Assembly (NCBI GenBank): GCA_963677475.2
Contig: CAXXQD010000023.1
Location: 310,001 to 374,000, forward strand
DNA length: 64,000 bases
Origin: JABMQB01 sp963677475
GTDB taxonomy: Bacteria; Bacteroidota; Bacteroidia; Bacteroidales; Prolixibacteraceae
Direction of reading: 5' to 3'
A model generated the notes under the pieces. It ran no database searches. It had not been told where the DNA came from and worked only from the letters and a program-made list of their open reading frames with translations. Below, one piece after another: positions 1 through 9,274 of the stretch (position 1 is the first letter of the stretch; every line of letters starts with the position of its first letter). The position numbers and the translations under genes are program-made.

Positions 1-1
1 C

Positions 2-835
2 ATTCAAAAAAACTATATTGATGTACATGCGGAACCTGAAGAGATCCATTCAATAGGAGCTATGGAGCAATGGGATGGAAACCTTGGACCGGGGCCATTA
101 AATGCCGAAGTTTGCACCGATCGTGCCATGGAACTTGCCAGTGAACATGGCATCGGTTGTGTTGCCATTCGGAATACCAACCACTGGATGCGAGGTGGGT
201 ATTATGGATGGGAAGCGGCAAAAAAAGGCTTTATATTTATTGGATGGACAAACACTATTGCCAATATGCCGGCATGGGGAGCAAAAGATGTCCACTTGGG
301 AAATAACCCATTGGTTTTTGCTGTGCCATATAATAACGAAGCAATCGTGCTCGACTTTGCCATGACCCAATTCTCGTATGGAAAAATGGAGGAGCTGGTC
401 GTAAAAGAAAAAGATTTGCCTTTTGCCGGGGGGTATAACAAACATGGCAACTTGACTAATAATCCCAAAGAAATTCTGGAAACAAACAGGGCACTTCCAA
501 TTGGGTATTGGAAAGGTGCAGGATTATCGCTTTTACTGGATATTCTTGCAAGCATCCTGTCTGCAGGATTGGCTACCCACCAAATAAGCAAATTGGAAAG
601 CGAGCATAGTGTATCGCAGGTATTTATTGCGATTGACATAAAAAAACTGCAAAACTTCCCAGCGATTGATAATTCTGTTTCTGAAATCATCCGTGACCTA
701 AAAAAATCAATCCCGGAAGATGAAACACAAAAAACCAGGCATCCTGGGGAACGGGTTGTTCAAACCAAAAAGGAAAACCTTGAAGATGGCATTCCGGTCG
801 ATAAAAACGTTTGGGAAGAAATAACACACTTATAA
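2..835 (+). CDS. yiaK: YiaK-type 3-dehydro-L-gulonate 2-dehydrogenase (5' partial)
   Basis: NAD(P)H-dependent oxidoreductase of the Ldh2/MdH-like family. E. coli YiaK reduces 2,3-diketo-L-gulonate in L-ascorbate/gulonate catabolism in the cytosol. The frame is open to the left edge, so about 55 N-terminal residues are missing; 277 residues remain against about 332 in YiaK. The match to remembered YiaK runs along the whole fragment: SIGAMEQWD, HGIGxVAxRNxNHWMRGG, YGWxAAxKG, WTNxIAxMPxWGAK, GNNPL, then FSYGK, GNLT, LPxGYWKGxG and GISQ/VSQVFIAI. An internal ATG at base 62 is not the true start. Substrate is inferred from this close match. A stable hairpin follows the stop. Confidence 0.85.
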   Translation: MQKNYIDVHAEPEEIHSIGAMEQWDGNLGPGPLNAEVCTDRAMELASEHGIGCVAIRNTNHWMRGGYYGWEAAKKGFIFIGWTNTIANMPAWGAKDVHLGNNPLVFAVPYNNEAIVLDFAMTQFSYGKMEELVVKEKDLPFAGGYNKHGNLTNNPKEILETNRALPIGYWKGAGLSLLLDILASILSAGLATHQISKLESEHSVSQVFIAIDIKKLQNFPAIDNSVSEIIRDLKKSIPEDETQKTRHPGERVVQTKKENLEDGIPVDKNVWEEITHL

Positions 836-857
836 GATTCATCGAAAATAATTAGAA

Positions 858-897
858 ATCAGGGAACCGTTCTCTTAAAAAAGAACGGTTCCCTGAT
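858..897. terminator. Bidirectional hairpin between convergent yiaK-like and TolC-type genes
   Basis: A perfect 16-bp inverted repeat (arms 858-873 and 882-897) with an 8-base AT-rich loop lies between the stop codons of two convergent genes. Its right arm ends three bases before the stop of the minus-strand gene. Neither side has a long U tract, so its strength as an intrinsic terminator is uncertain; position and perfection support a shared terminator. Confidence 0.65.
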
Positions 898-899
898 CA

Positions 900-2189
900 T
901 TATTCATATTCTTGTATAATTGTCCCAACAGTTCTTAACAAAGCTGTTTGCGTATCGATAAAATTGTAGATTGCTGTTAACCTACCCTGTGCGGCATTTA
1001 AATAAAGGTTCTGTACATCCCTGAAATTAAAAGAATTAATTGCACCAGCCTCGAACTTTTCCTGTGAAATTTGAAGGTTCAATTTTGCAGCAGTAAGGTT
1101 TTCTTCTGCCAGGTTCAACAGGGCTTGCCTCACCAAATAAAATTCGTATAGATTTGCAAGGCTATTGCTTAGGTCATGTTTCATATCATCCACTTCAACA
1201 AGACCAACCTGCTCTTCGATTTTAGCAATTTGAAGGGCCCTTTTTCGGTTGCCTCCACTAAACAAATTTATGCTAAGCGTAAAATTGCCATAGAAATTTG
1301 AAGCGCTTTTCCAGTCACCGCCATTTACTTCATATTTAGTTCGTGCATTGCTTAAACTTGTACCTCCGTTAAATGTCAGGCTGGGCATAAAATCACTTTT
1401 TGCCGCTGCCACAGCATTCTCCAAAAGCCTTTGATTGATATATTGGTTCTGAAGTGCCTTATTGTTTTCGAACATTTGCGCCTGCAAATCGGATAGAACG
1501 TATTCAACCGGAATTGCAGAAAAATCCTCCGTTAACTCATATGAAAGATTTCCATTAACTGCCATTAAATAATTTAGATCACGAAGGGCGTTTTTATATG
1601 CCACTTCTTGCAAAAGATATGCAGATTGATCGGACAAATAGGAATTTTGTGCCTGAAGCACATCATAAGTTACCGATGTTCCAAACTCTTTTTTATGTTT
1701 TTCTTTCTCAAAACGGCCTTCCGAAAGTTTCATTACTTCGTTAACAGTAGCAAGTTTCTCTTTCTCCAACAAAGCAGAATAATAGGCAAGTATCACCGAT
1801 TGAATTGTGCCTTCTACCATAATTGCGGTATTTTGTTTTGAAAGGTTTTCCAATTCTTCAAAACGTTGCTTGCTAATCCTCACCGCATAACCATCAAAAA
1901 GTGTCCAGTTTAACGATACTCCCGCAGAAATACTGTTACGTACATAATCTTCGCTCTCGTTTAAATTAGATGCATTATCCGATCCCAATGAAGCAGAGAT
2001 GTAAGGGTACCTTCCGGCATTGCCCCAGTTATTCCTAATTTCGGCTATTTGTTGGTCTTGCTTTACGATCTGAATACTATAATTATTCTCAAGAGCTGTA
2101 GCTATGGCATCGCCCAAAGAAAGTGCCTGCTGGGCATTTGTCAGCACTACTATCATCAAAAACGTATATATTAAAAATAATTTTTTCAT
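900..2189 (-). CDS. TolC family outer-membrane efflux protein
   Basis: 429-residue outer-membrane factor with an N-terminal signal peptide (LIYTFLMIVVLTNAQQ) and the mature start LSLGDAIATALENNYSIQI typical of TolC/OEP repeats. The rest is mostly long heptad-like alpha-helical hairpins (LAEENLTAAKLNLQISQEKFEAG region) with beta-strand sections. This family forms the trimeric outer-membrane channel of tripartite pumps. It lies downstream of the RND pump and adaptor on the same strand, though 260 bases of gap holding a repeat-like element separate it from the pump gene. It is probably the third component of that system. Substrate is unknown. Confidence 0.88.
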   Translation of the reverse strand: MKKLFLIYTFLMIVVLTNAQQALSLGDAIATALENNYSIQIVKQDQQIAEIRNNWGNAGRYPYISASLGSDNASNLNESEDYVRNSISAGVSLNWTLFDGYAVRISKQRFEELENLSKQNTAIMVEGTIQSVILAYYSALLEKEKLATVNEVMKLSEGRFEKEKHKKEFGTSVTYDVLQAQNSYLSDQSAYLLQEVAYKNALRDLNYLMAVNGNLSYELTEDFSAIPVEYVLSDLQAQMFENNKALQNQYINQRLLENAVAAAKSDFMPSLTFNGGTSLSNARTKYEVNGGDWKSASNFYGNFTLSINLFSGGNRKRALQIAKIEEQVGLVEVDDMKHDLSNSLANLYEFYLVRQALLNLAEENLTAAKLNLQISQEKFEAGAINSFNFRDVQNLYLNAAQGRLTAIYNFIDTQTALLRTVGTIIQEYE

Positions 2190-2256
2190 GCGAATATTTT
2201 AACTTTTAGTATTTATTGCTATCATTCTATGCCTACAATAGAAACGAAAACAAAAT

Positions 2257-2317
2257 TTAACCGCTAAGGTGCAAAGACGCAAAGTTTTCCTTTGCATCTC
2301 AGCGACTCTGCGGTTAA
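2257..2317. repeat. Imperfect inverted repeat of the AACCGC...GCAAAG type
   Basis: The two 28-base arms read TTAACCGC...GCAAAG towards each other, with several mismatches, around a short T-rich centre. Short elements of this flavour (ACGCAAAG / AACCGCAGAG) are often scattered between Bacteroidota genes. Only one copy was noticed here, so calling it a dispersed repeat rests on resemblance, not on copies seen in the window. Confidence 0.4.
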
Positions 2318-2449
2318 TATCCATATTCTTTATTTCTACCCATTTTATCCTATTTCCCAATAGATGAGGCTTTTAACTTTTAATTTCTTGGTTTTTATCG
2401 GTAAAAATCTTAATCCCGATGAATTTTCATCATTTCTATTCGTGTCATT

Positions 2450-5400
2450 TTAATTATTAGGTTCACGGCCGTTACTTTTTACTTCCTCTTCTTCTTCGTG
2501 GTAGATAGTATCGTCAAATTTGCGTTGGGCATTTAGCCATGCAATTTCAACATGTTCAGGTTCAAGCTTCTTCCCTGACCAGGTTTCACGAACAAAACGC
2601 CTAATATCGTTCAAAACCATAATTAATGCAGGGAAAAATAAAAGGATAAACATGGTTCCGAATGCTACACCGTAAACCAATGAAATTGCCATTGGGATTA
2701 AAAACTGTGCTTGAAAACTTTTCTCAAGTACCAACGGGAATAATCCAACTGAAGTGGTAAGTGTTGTTAAAATAATTGGCCGCAACCTTGATTTTCCAGC
2801 CTCAATAATGGCATCTTTTAACTTTTTCCCTTCCGTAATTAATAAATTAAACTTCGCCAAGAATACTACAGCATCGTTAACGATTACCCCGGTAAGTGCC
2901 ACAATCCCCCACAAGCTTAAAATTGAAAGGGGCTTTCCATGAATCCCATGCCCCCAAACTGCACCAAGTATTGAAATCGGGATCATGATAATAATAATCA
3001 TTGGCTGCTCAAAGGATTTAAAATTGATCATCAGGATAAAAATAATTGCCAAAAATGCCATGGGGAATAAAAACATTAAGTCCCCCATATTTCGTTGGCT
3101 TTCTTTTTGTTGTCCTTGAAACTCTACCCGGATCCCTGGAAAATGTAGATTTAATTCAGGTATTACTTCTGCTTTTACCAACTCCAGTATTTCAGTAACA
3201 GATGCATCAGGGTCAACCATATCGGCGTTTACCCTAATTTCGCGCTTACCATTATAACGATTTATATTTACCGGGCCACGTTTCATTTTGTAATCAACAA
3301 GTTCCAACAAAGGAAACTCTCCTTGTTGCGTTACTATTTTTAATTTTTCCAATTGTCCAAGGCGTTCACGCCCTTCCGATGGAAACCTGACCCAAATCCT
3401 GATTTCATCGCGCCCAACCTGCATACGTTGTGCTTGCCCCCCGTAAAATGCCTGACGTACCTGGTTGGCTATGGTACTTTCGTTTAAGCCCATCATATAA
3501 GCTTTGGGCTTAAGTTCCAAAAGGATTTCCTGTTTTCCCATAGCATTGGTATTAACAACATCTTTTAGCTGTGGATACTGCTGTAATTTCTCCATAATAA
3601 AATCACGGCCAGCTTCAAGTTCCTCAATATTGCGTGAAAGTAATCCAATAGAAACCGGGTCTCCAAAACGGCTACGTGCCCCAATGGTATATTTTTCTGC
3701 TTCAGGAACCAGTCCTATCTTTTGCCTTATTTTTTTAATTATCTCAAACGAACTAATACCTGTTTCCTCTGAATTTCGTGGAGAAACATCCACGCTCCCG
3801 GTATGGGCACCACTTTCCGATCCATCGAAAGCCGAACCTAGTATAAGTATACTATTTTCAATAATTGGGATGGTATCGTTATACTCATCCATCAATTCTT
3901 GGTTAACGACCCAAACAATACTATCGAACCGTTCCAGATATTCCATTGTTTGTTTTTCTCCTGATCCGGGTGTAAATGCAATATTTATATTAAATGAATC
4001 GAACTCCATTCGAGGGAAGAATGTGGTTTTAATAATTTGCCCTCCAATCAAGCCCAGAGTGATTAAAATCATTGCTACCGGAACTCCCATTACAATGTAA
4101 CGCCATTCGAGAACCAATTTAATTACCCGATCGTATGCATAATCACGTAACCATGTAAAAAATCCTTCGGTATATTTCTTTAGCCCTTTTGCTTTTCTCT
4201 GCAATGCTTTCCGGTTCAGAACCTTCTTGTTGCCTAAATGTGCAGGAAGTACTAAAAATGCTTCAAAGAGTGAAACCAATAAACTGGCAATAACAATAAC
4301 CGCCATTTCGTACATCATTTCCATTCGCCCTGTTATAAAGATCAGCGGAGAAAATGCAACAACAGTTGTAAGGACCGATGCAATTACGGCAGGAATAACT
4401 TCAACAGTACCATCTACGGCTGCACGCATTGGGCGCTTCCCTCTTTCAAAATGTTGAAAGATGTTTTCACCAATAACAATTCCGTCATCAACCAAAATTC
4501 CAATTACCAATATCATTCCAAAAAGCGACATCATGTTTATGGTCACTCCCATAAGGTTTACAACGATAAACATCCCCAGAAATGAAGCGGGGATACCCCA
4601 AGCAACCCACAAAGACAACCGTGTGCTTAACATCATTCCCAATATAAGTACAACGAGAAATAAGCCCTGTCCCCCATTTTGGTACAACAATTTCAAACGT
4701 GAACCAAGAATATCAAGAAATGAACGGGAAAGAATCAGTTCAACCCCTTGGGTTTTTGCATTAAATTCTTTCACATAATTTTTAATGTACTTGTCAATTC
4801 CATTTAAATCTTCAGTTATTAATTTGTTTACCCGAATACTTATCAGCGGATTGCCTCTTTCAAGTGCCTTATTGGGGACATCTGAAAACTTCATTTTCAC
4901 CATCGCAATATCCCGAATTCGCAGTACGCTCCCGTCAGGATTGGCGCGTAAAATTATATTCCCAATTTTATTCGGATCGGCACTTCGCGAACGCATACGA
5001 ATTAAAAGCTCTTCTTCCTCTGAGCGGATTTGCCCGCCGGAAACATCACGGTTATTTTGTGAAATAGCGTTTTGAATATCGGTAAAAGTTATCCCGTAGC
5101 GAAGCAAATCTTCTTCACTGGCTTCCACAGAAATTTCCAGAGCAGGGAAACCACTAATGCTCACCTGGCTAATATGTCCCGATGCCAAAAAATCTTCCTC
5201 AACTTGTTGTGCATAAGATTTCAGAGTCATTAAATCAACATCGCCTGTAACCATCAAACGGGCTGCTGGTGAAGTTGTCCTGGTTTTTGATACGATCGGG
5301 CGTTCAGCGGCTGTAGGCAGTGCAGATATACCATCAACTGCAGTTTTTATCTCAATCATTGCTTCATCCACATCGTAATTTGGTTCAATTTCGATGGTCA

Positions 5401-5674
5401 CCCTGGAACTGTTTTCCGAAGACACAGAATTAATTTCGTAAATCCCCGGAATTGCCCGAACCGCTTCTTCAATTCGGGATGTTACCCCTTCTTCCATCTC
5501 CACAGGCGAAGCCCCCGGATACGAAACACTAACCCTCAGGATATGGGATTCCCTTTCGGGGAAAAATGACTTTTTCATGGAGTAAAGGCTAATGCCTCCA
5601 ACAATAACCAGAAAAACAATAATCAGGTTAGCGTAAAATGGAAACTTGACAAAAAGTTCAACTATTTTTTTCAT
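2450..5674 (-). CDS. Efflux RND transporter permease (AcrB/HAE family)
   Basis: 1074-residue inner-membrane proton-driven pump. The usual RND layout is visible: TM1 at residues 12-30, the periplasmic porter motif VSYPGASPVEMEEGV, a first block of TM helices starting near residue 330 with the TM4 proton-relay motif GILVDDGIVIGEN, a second porter half, and the second TM block with TGVIVNDAVVF. Length is normal for the family. It starts 9 bases after the adaptor gene, in the order marR / adaptor / pump / channel. The family exports drugs, dyes, bile salts or lipophilic compounds; the actual substrate cannot be told. Confidence 0.93.
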   Translation of the reverse strand: MKKIVELFVKFPFYANLIIVFLVIVGGISLYSMKKSFFPERESHILRVSVSYPGASPVEMEEGVTSRIEEAVRAIPGIYEINSVSSENSSRVTIEIEPNYDVDEAMIEIKTAVDGISALPTAAERPIVSKTRTTSPAARLMVTGDVDLMTLKSYAQQVEEDFLASGHISQVSISGFPALEISVEASEEDLLRYGITFTDIQNAISQNNRDVSGGQIRSEEEELLIRMRSRSADPNKIGNIILRANPDGSVLRIRDIAMVKMKFSDVPNKALERGNPLISIRVNKLITEDLNGIDKYIKNYVKEFNAKTQGVELILSRSFLDILGSRLKLLYQNGGQGLFLVVLILGMMLSTRLSLWVAWGIPASFLGMFIVVNLMGVTINMMSLFGMILVIGILVDDGIVIGENIFQHFERGKRPMRAAVDGTVEVIPAVIASVLTTVVAFSPLIFITGRMEMMYEMAVIVIASLLVSLFEAFLVLPAHLGNKKVLNRKALQRKAKGLKKYTEGFFTWLRDYAYDRVIKLVLEWRYIVMGVPVAMILITLGLIGGQIIKTTFFPRMEFDSFNINIAFTPGSGEKQTMEYLERFDSIVWVVNQELMDEYNDTIPIIENSILILGSAFDGSESGAHTGSVDVSPRNSEETGISSFEIIKKIRQKIGLVPEAEKYTIGARSRFGDPVSIGLLSRNIEELEAGRDFIMEKLQQYPQLKDVVNTNAMGKQEILLELKPKAYMMGLNESTIANQVRQAFYGGQAQRMQVGRDEIRIWVRFPSEGRERLGQLEKLKIVTQQGEFPLLELVDYKMKRGPVNINRYNGKREIRVNADMVDPDASVTEILELVKAEVIPELNLHFPGIRVEFQGQQKESQRNMGDLMFLFPMAFLAIIFILMINFKSFEQPMIIIIMIPISILGAVWGHGIHGKPLSILSLWGIVALTGVIVNDAVVFLAKFNLLITEGKKLKDAIIEAGKSRLRPIILTTLTTSVGLFPLVLEKSFQAQFLIPMAISLVYGVAFGTMFILLFFPALIMVLNDIRRFVRETWSGKKLEPEHVEIAWLNAQRKFDDTIYHEEEEEVKSNGREPNN

Positions 5675-5683
5675 ATGTATTCC

Positions 5684-6871
5684 TTATTTTGTTTGTGGTT
5701 TCCCGGGCTTTTCTCCTGAGGTTTGTCCGCTTTTAGCCTTTTCCTCACCCAAAATTCCTACTGGCATATTCTCTTTTACATTAATAAGTGGTTCAACCAC
5801 TATTTTTATCCCTTCATCAAGGCCATCAAAAATTAGCGTGGTCTCCGTCAACTTTACTACATTAATATCCTGCTTTTTAAGTTTTCCATCCTCTATGGAA
5901 TAAACAGTATTTGTATTAAAAACTGCATTTCGCGGAATTTCCATCGAATTCTTGATTTTGTGGCCAGGAAAATCAACTACCCGATATTCTCCTGTTAATA
6001 ACGGATCTTTTGGAGTACTATTCACCTTAACAAAAACACTTCTTGACTGGGTAGTGGGATCAATAAAATTGGCTTTTCTTACAACAATCCCTTGTTTTTG
6101 GTTTTGGTAGTCTTCTTCATAAACCAAAACCTCATCACCTATTTTAATCCATTTGCTTTCTTTATTTGGCACTGGCACTTCAATTTCAACATGGTCAGTT
6201 CGAATCATTTTTCCAATTTGACCACCTGTGTTAACATATCCCCCAACCTCAAAATTTACCTGTGTAAATGTTCCGTTAAAAGGCGCGTATAAAGAATGAC
6301 GCATCAATTTTTTCTCATCCTGTTTTATCGAATAATATGCACTTATCACATCTCTGCTTGCCAGGAATATTTTCAATTTATCGCTTTCTATTTCGGGTAA
6401 TGGAGGAATATCTTTTTCTAAATCGATTGTATAAAAAAACTTTTCGTAATCCGGGTAATAATCTGGATAATCAATTTTAAGATCTGGCAAAAGTGTAGTC
6501 ATTGTGGTCAGGAACTGGCTTTTTTTCGCCTGAAGTGCCAATTCAGCCTCATCTTTATAAATAACTGCAAGCAACTGCCCTTTACGGAATGCTTCTCCTT
6601 TTCGTAGCAATACTTCTCCAGGTTCAATTTTGCCGGCAGCTTCGGCAACAAGTGTTACTTCGCTTCCCGTAACTGCCCTCCCCTCTTTCGACAGGGGTGA
6701 AACAATATCGGTATAAACAACTTTTTTTGCTTTTACAAAGCGTTTCATTTCCACTTCCGGTTTTTGCTTTTGCTCAGGTTTCATCGAAACAAATAGTTCC
6801 GAAAGTGCTGCTGATCCTCCCAGCAATACAATCAAAGCAACAATAATAAATGTAATTTTTCTCCAACTCAT
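5684..6871 (-). CDS. RND efflux periplasmic adaptor (membrane fusion protein)
   Basis: 395-residue HlyD/AcrA-type adaptor linking the inner-membrane pump to the outer-membrane channel. An N-terminal anchor (ITFIIVALIVLLGGSAAL) is followed by a lipoyl-like segment (GKIEPGEVLLRKGEAFRKGQLLAVI), a helical hairpin, the second lipoyl half (LYAPFNGTFTQVNFEVGGYVNTGGQIG) and beta-barrel/MP domains. The chosen start (MSWRK) lies two bases after the marR stop. A longer reading frame would run into marR and is unlikely. The C-terminus is Lys/Pro/Gly-rich and probably disordered. Confidence 0.9.
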   Translation of the reverse strand: MSWRKITFIIVALIVLLGGSAALSELFVSMKPEQKQKPEVEMKRFVKAKKVVYTDIVSPLSKEGRAVTGSEVTLVAEAAGKIEPGEVLLRKGEAFRKGQLLAVIYKDEAELALQAKKSQFLTTMTTLLPDLKIDYPDYYPDYEKFFYTIDLEKDIPPLPEIESDKLKIFLASRDVISAYYSIKQDEKKLMRHSLYAPFNGTFTQVNFEVGGYVNTGGQIGKMIRTDHVEIEVPVPNKESKWIKIGDEVLVYEEDYQNQKQGIVVRKANFIDPTTQSRSVFVKVNSTPKDPLLTGEYRVVDFPGHKIKNSMEIPRNAVFNTNTVYSIEDGKLKKQDINVVKLTETTLIFDGLDEGIKIVVEPLINVKENMPVGILGEEKAKSGQTSGEKPGKPQTK

Positions 6872-6873
6872 GG

Positions 6874-7362
6874 CTATTTTTCTTTGTTTATTTGTAATCT
6901 GCAATTGGTGTTTGTGTAATCGAATCCCCAACCTAAATTTTGAAAAATGGATAACAAGGTCTCCCTCATTTCATCAATTTTTGACGCACTAACGTTTTTC
7001 AATGCCCTTTTGTTATTCTCTTTAAGAATATCAACTATCATTGATTTATGGTTTTCCGCTTTTGGGGTATAACAAATAAGTTTCTTTCTTCGGTCAGTGG
7101 GATCAGCTATTCGTTGTACCCATCCATTTTTTTCCATGGTATCAATCAGGCGTGTAAGCGTTGTTTTGTCTTTTCGGGTAATGGTTGCCAATTCCTGTTG
7201 TGTAAGCCTGTTTTGATTAAATAATTCATGCATTATAGCCCACTGCTCAATAATAAGTGGGATTCCTGCCTTTTGTAAGGAAAGGTTTATATTATAGTGC
7301 AAGGCCCTATCGGCTTGATAGATTAGGTAGCTGATGGGAATTTCTTTCAATTTATATTTCAT
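6874..7362 (-). CDS. MarR family transcriptional regulator
   Basis: 162-residue winged-helix regulator. LTQQELATITRKDKTTLTRLIDTMEKNGWV followed by RIADPTDRRKKLICYT is the MarR recognition helix and the wing with its conserved D-x-R. It heads the efflux operon and probably represses it, with release by a pump substrate. The start at MKYKLKEIP is preferred over the ATG at 7404: a palindrome overlapping a plausible -7 element sits at 7406-7423, which would leave almost no leader for the longer form. Confidence 0.85.
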   Translation of the reverse strand: MKYKLKEIPISYLIYQADRALHYNINLSLQKAGIPLIIEQWAIMHELFNQNRLTQQELATITRKDKTTLTRLIDTMEKNGWVQRIADPTDRRKKLICYTPKAENHKSMIVDILKENNKRALKNVSASKIDEMRETLLSIFQNLGWGFDYTNTNCRLQINKEK

Positions 7363-7390
7363 AAACTCAGTAACAAATTGCAGCACCAAT

Positions 7391-7423
7391 AGTTGTACTG
7401 CCAACTTAATTTTGCGAAATTAA
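7391..7423 (-). promoter_or_regulatory. Candidate MarR operator overlapping the marR promoter
   Basis: Two abutting inverted repeats lie just upstream of marR: AGTTG-N6-CAACT (7391-7406) and an 18-base near-palindrome with 7-base arms TTAATTT / AAATTAA (7406-7423). Read on the minus strand, TAATTTCG at 7415-7422 matches the Bacteroidota -7 element TAnnTTTG with one mismatch. A palindrome over the -7 box, about 45 bases from the start codon, is the expected place for an autorepressor site. Confidence 0.45.
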
Positions 7424-7661
7424 CTTTTCTTTTCATATTTTAAACCTTCAATAAGATCGATGAAATAATAAAAGGTTTAATGCCATTTCTTTTATATTGC
7501 TTATTTACAATTTTTATCTGATGAACACAACAAAACATCACATATATCGACCTTATAAAAGGAAACTTTAAAAGGGATGAAGTACCTTAAATAATTATTG
7601 CCATATTTCGGCAACAATCATCTTCCTTGAATATTATCATCGTTTTCATATCTAGAAGTAT
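7424..7661. other. Divergent intergenic region, marR / nadB
   Basis: AT-rich spacer between divergent genes; no coding frame is convincing. It holds two weak inverted repeats: TAAACCTT...AAGGTTTA (arms 7441-7448 and 7472-7479) and TTGCC-N7-GGCAA (7598-7614). Either could be a regulatory or transcript structure, but nothing identifies one. Confidence 0.4.
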
Positions 7662-7669
7662 TAACTTTG
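7662..7669 (+). promoter_or_regulatory. Candidate -7 element for nadB-nadC-coaX
   Basis: TAACTTTG is a perfect match to the Bacteroidota -7 consensus TAnnTTTG, ending 25 bases before the nadB ATG. No clear TTTG -33 partner is visible, so this is a candidate only. Confidence 0.4.
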
Positions 7670-7694
7670 CTATCCAATTTTAAGTCGCACATTG

Positions 7695-9269
7695 ATGCAA
7701 ATATTAGAGTTTGACACACTAATTGTTGGAAGTGGATTGGCAGGACTATCGGCGGCATACCATTCATCGAATCACGGATCGGTTGCTATCGTTACAAAAT
7801 CTGAACTTGATATCAGTAATTCATATTATGCGCAAGGGGGAATTGCAGCAGCAATTGCAAGCGATGACACTCCTGCCACCCATATGCATGACACGCTTGT
7901 TGCCGGAAGAAGGATGTGCGACAGAGATGCAGTAAGAATATTGGTAAACGAGGGGAAAGAACGTGTATTGGAGCTGATTGAAATGGGAATGCCTTTTGAT
8001 AAAGTTGATGGAAAAATTACTTTGGGGCTGGAGGGTGGCCACAGCAAACGAAGGATTTTACACGCAGGAGGTGATGCAACAGGAAAAGAGCTCACTTCCT
8101 TTTTTCTAAAAAAAATACAGGATAAAAACAACATTCAGGCTTTCGAGTATACTGCAGTTGTCCGTTTGCTAAAAAAGGGGAATTGTATAACCGGGGTACA
8201 GGCAATCGATTTTATTTCAGGAAAAAACGTTATTTTCAGGGCAAAAGCCGTAATACTTTCTACAGGAGGGCTTTCCAGGGTGTATTCAAGAACCACAAAC
8301 CCACACACTGCCACTGGAGACGGGATTGCATTGGCATATGAAGCCGGAGCCAGAATTGCCGATTTGGAATTTATTCAGTTTCATCCATCTGCATTATACA
8401 TCCCCAACCAGGATGCCTTTTTAATCAGCGAGGCTGTTCGTGGCGAAGGAGCCTGGTTATTAAACGAAGAAGGTAAAAGGTTTATGGTTGACATTCACCC
8501 ATTAGCAGAACTTGCCCCAAGGGATATTGTTGCCTTTGCCATTTATAACCAAATTAAAAAATCGGAGTCTAAAGTAGTTTACCTTTCGTTGGCACATCTC
8601 GATGCAGAGAAAATCAAAAACAGGTTCAAAACAATTTACACTAAGCTTCAGGAATATAACTTCGATTTGTGCAAAGACCTCTTGCCAGTTGCACCTGCGG
8701 CCCATTATATGGTGGGGGGAATACGAACAGGCCTAGAAGGAGAAACCAATATCGAAGGGCTATTTGTTTGCGGAGAAGCTGCATCTACTGGTGTTATGGG
8801 AGCCAACCGACTTGCAAGTAATTCTTTATTGGAATGCCTCGTGTTTGGGAAACGTTGCAGTGACAAGGCTGCACAACTAAACGAGATCGACTGTGACTTG
8901 CAAAAAGAATTCGAACCAATGCTCATAAACCCTGAAAATGAAAATTTCTTTTTAGAAAGGAAAAACGAAATCGCCTATTTGATGAGCGAAAATGTGGGTA
9001 TTGTAAGAACAAAACCAAAGTTGCAGGCTGCATTAACACGGCTTGAAGAATTGGACAAAGAATTATTCGGATACGAGGACGAATACAATAAGCATAAAGT
9101 AAAAAACCTGCTACAGGTTAGCATGTTGATTACTCGCTCAGCCATAATCAGGGAAGAAAGCAGGGGGGTGCACATTAGGGGCGATTTTCAAAAGCAAAAT
9201 ACCGATTATAAAGAACACATCATTCAACAAAAAGACAAAGAAATTATTTTTGAACCAATTAGGACATAA
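7695..9269 (+). CDS. nadB: L-aspartate oxidase
   Basis: 524-residue FAD enzyme oxidising L-aspartate to iminoaspartate, the first step of de novo NAD synthesis. Visible features are the N-terminal dinucleotide fold (LIVGSGLAGLSAAYHS), SNSYYAQGGIAAA, GLEGGHSKRRILHAGGDATG, the active-site region EFIQFHPSALY and SEAVRGEGAWL, and CGEAASTGVMGANRLASNSLLEC near the FAD pocket. Length is normal. The ATG at 7695 is chosen over a TTG just before it. Next comes nadC, 5 bases downstream; nadA is not in the window. Confidence 0.96.
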   Translation: MQILEFDTLIVGSGLAGLSAAYHSSNHGSVAIVTKSELDISNSYYAQGGIAAAIASDDTPATHMHDTLVAGRRMCDRDAVRILVNEGKERVLELIEMGMPFDKVDGKITLGLEGGHSKRRILHAGGDATGKELTSFFLKKIQDKNNIQAFEYTAVVRLLKKGNCITGVQAIDFISGKNVIFRAKAVILSTGGLSRVYSRTTNPHTATGDGIALAYEAGARIADLEFIQFHPSALYIPNQDAFLISEAVRGEGAWLLNEEGKRFMVDIHPLAELAPRDIVAFAIYNQIKKSESKVVYLSLAHLDAEKIKNRFKTIYTKLQEYNFDLCKDLLPVAPAAHYMVGGIRTGLEGETNIEGLFVCGEAASTGVMGANRLASNSLLECLVFGKRCSDKAAQLNEIDCDLQKEFEPMLINPENENFFLERKNEIAYLMSENVGIVRTKPKLQAALTRLEELDKELFGYEDEYNKHKVKNLLQVSMLITRSAIIREESRGVHIRGDFQKQNTDYKEHIIQQKDKEIIFEPIRT

Positions 9270-9274
9270 TATTA

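Noticed and set aside
202..690. Long antisense reading frame inside the yiaK-like gene
   Set aside because: The sense frame matches YiaK along its whole length; the antisense translation has no recognisable domain.
3504..4100. 198-codon antisense frame within the RND pump gene
   Set aside because: Low-complexity Ser/Ile-rich translation, entirely inside a clear RND transporter gene.
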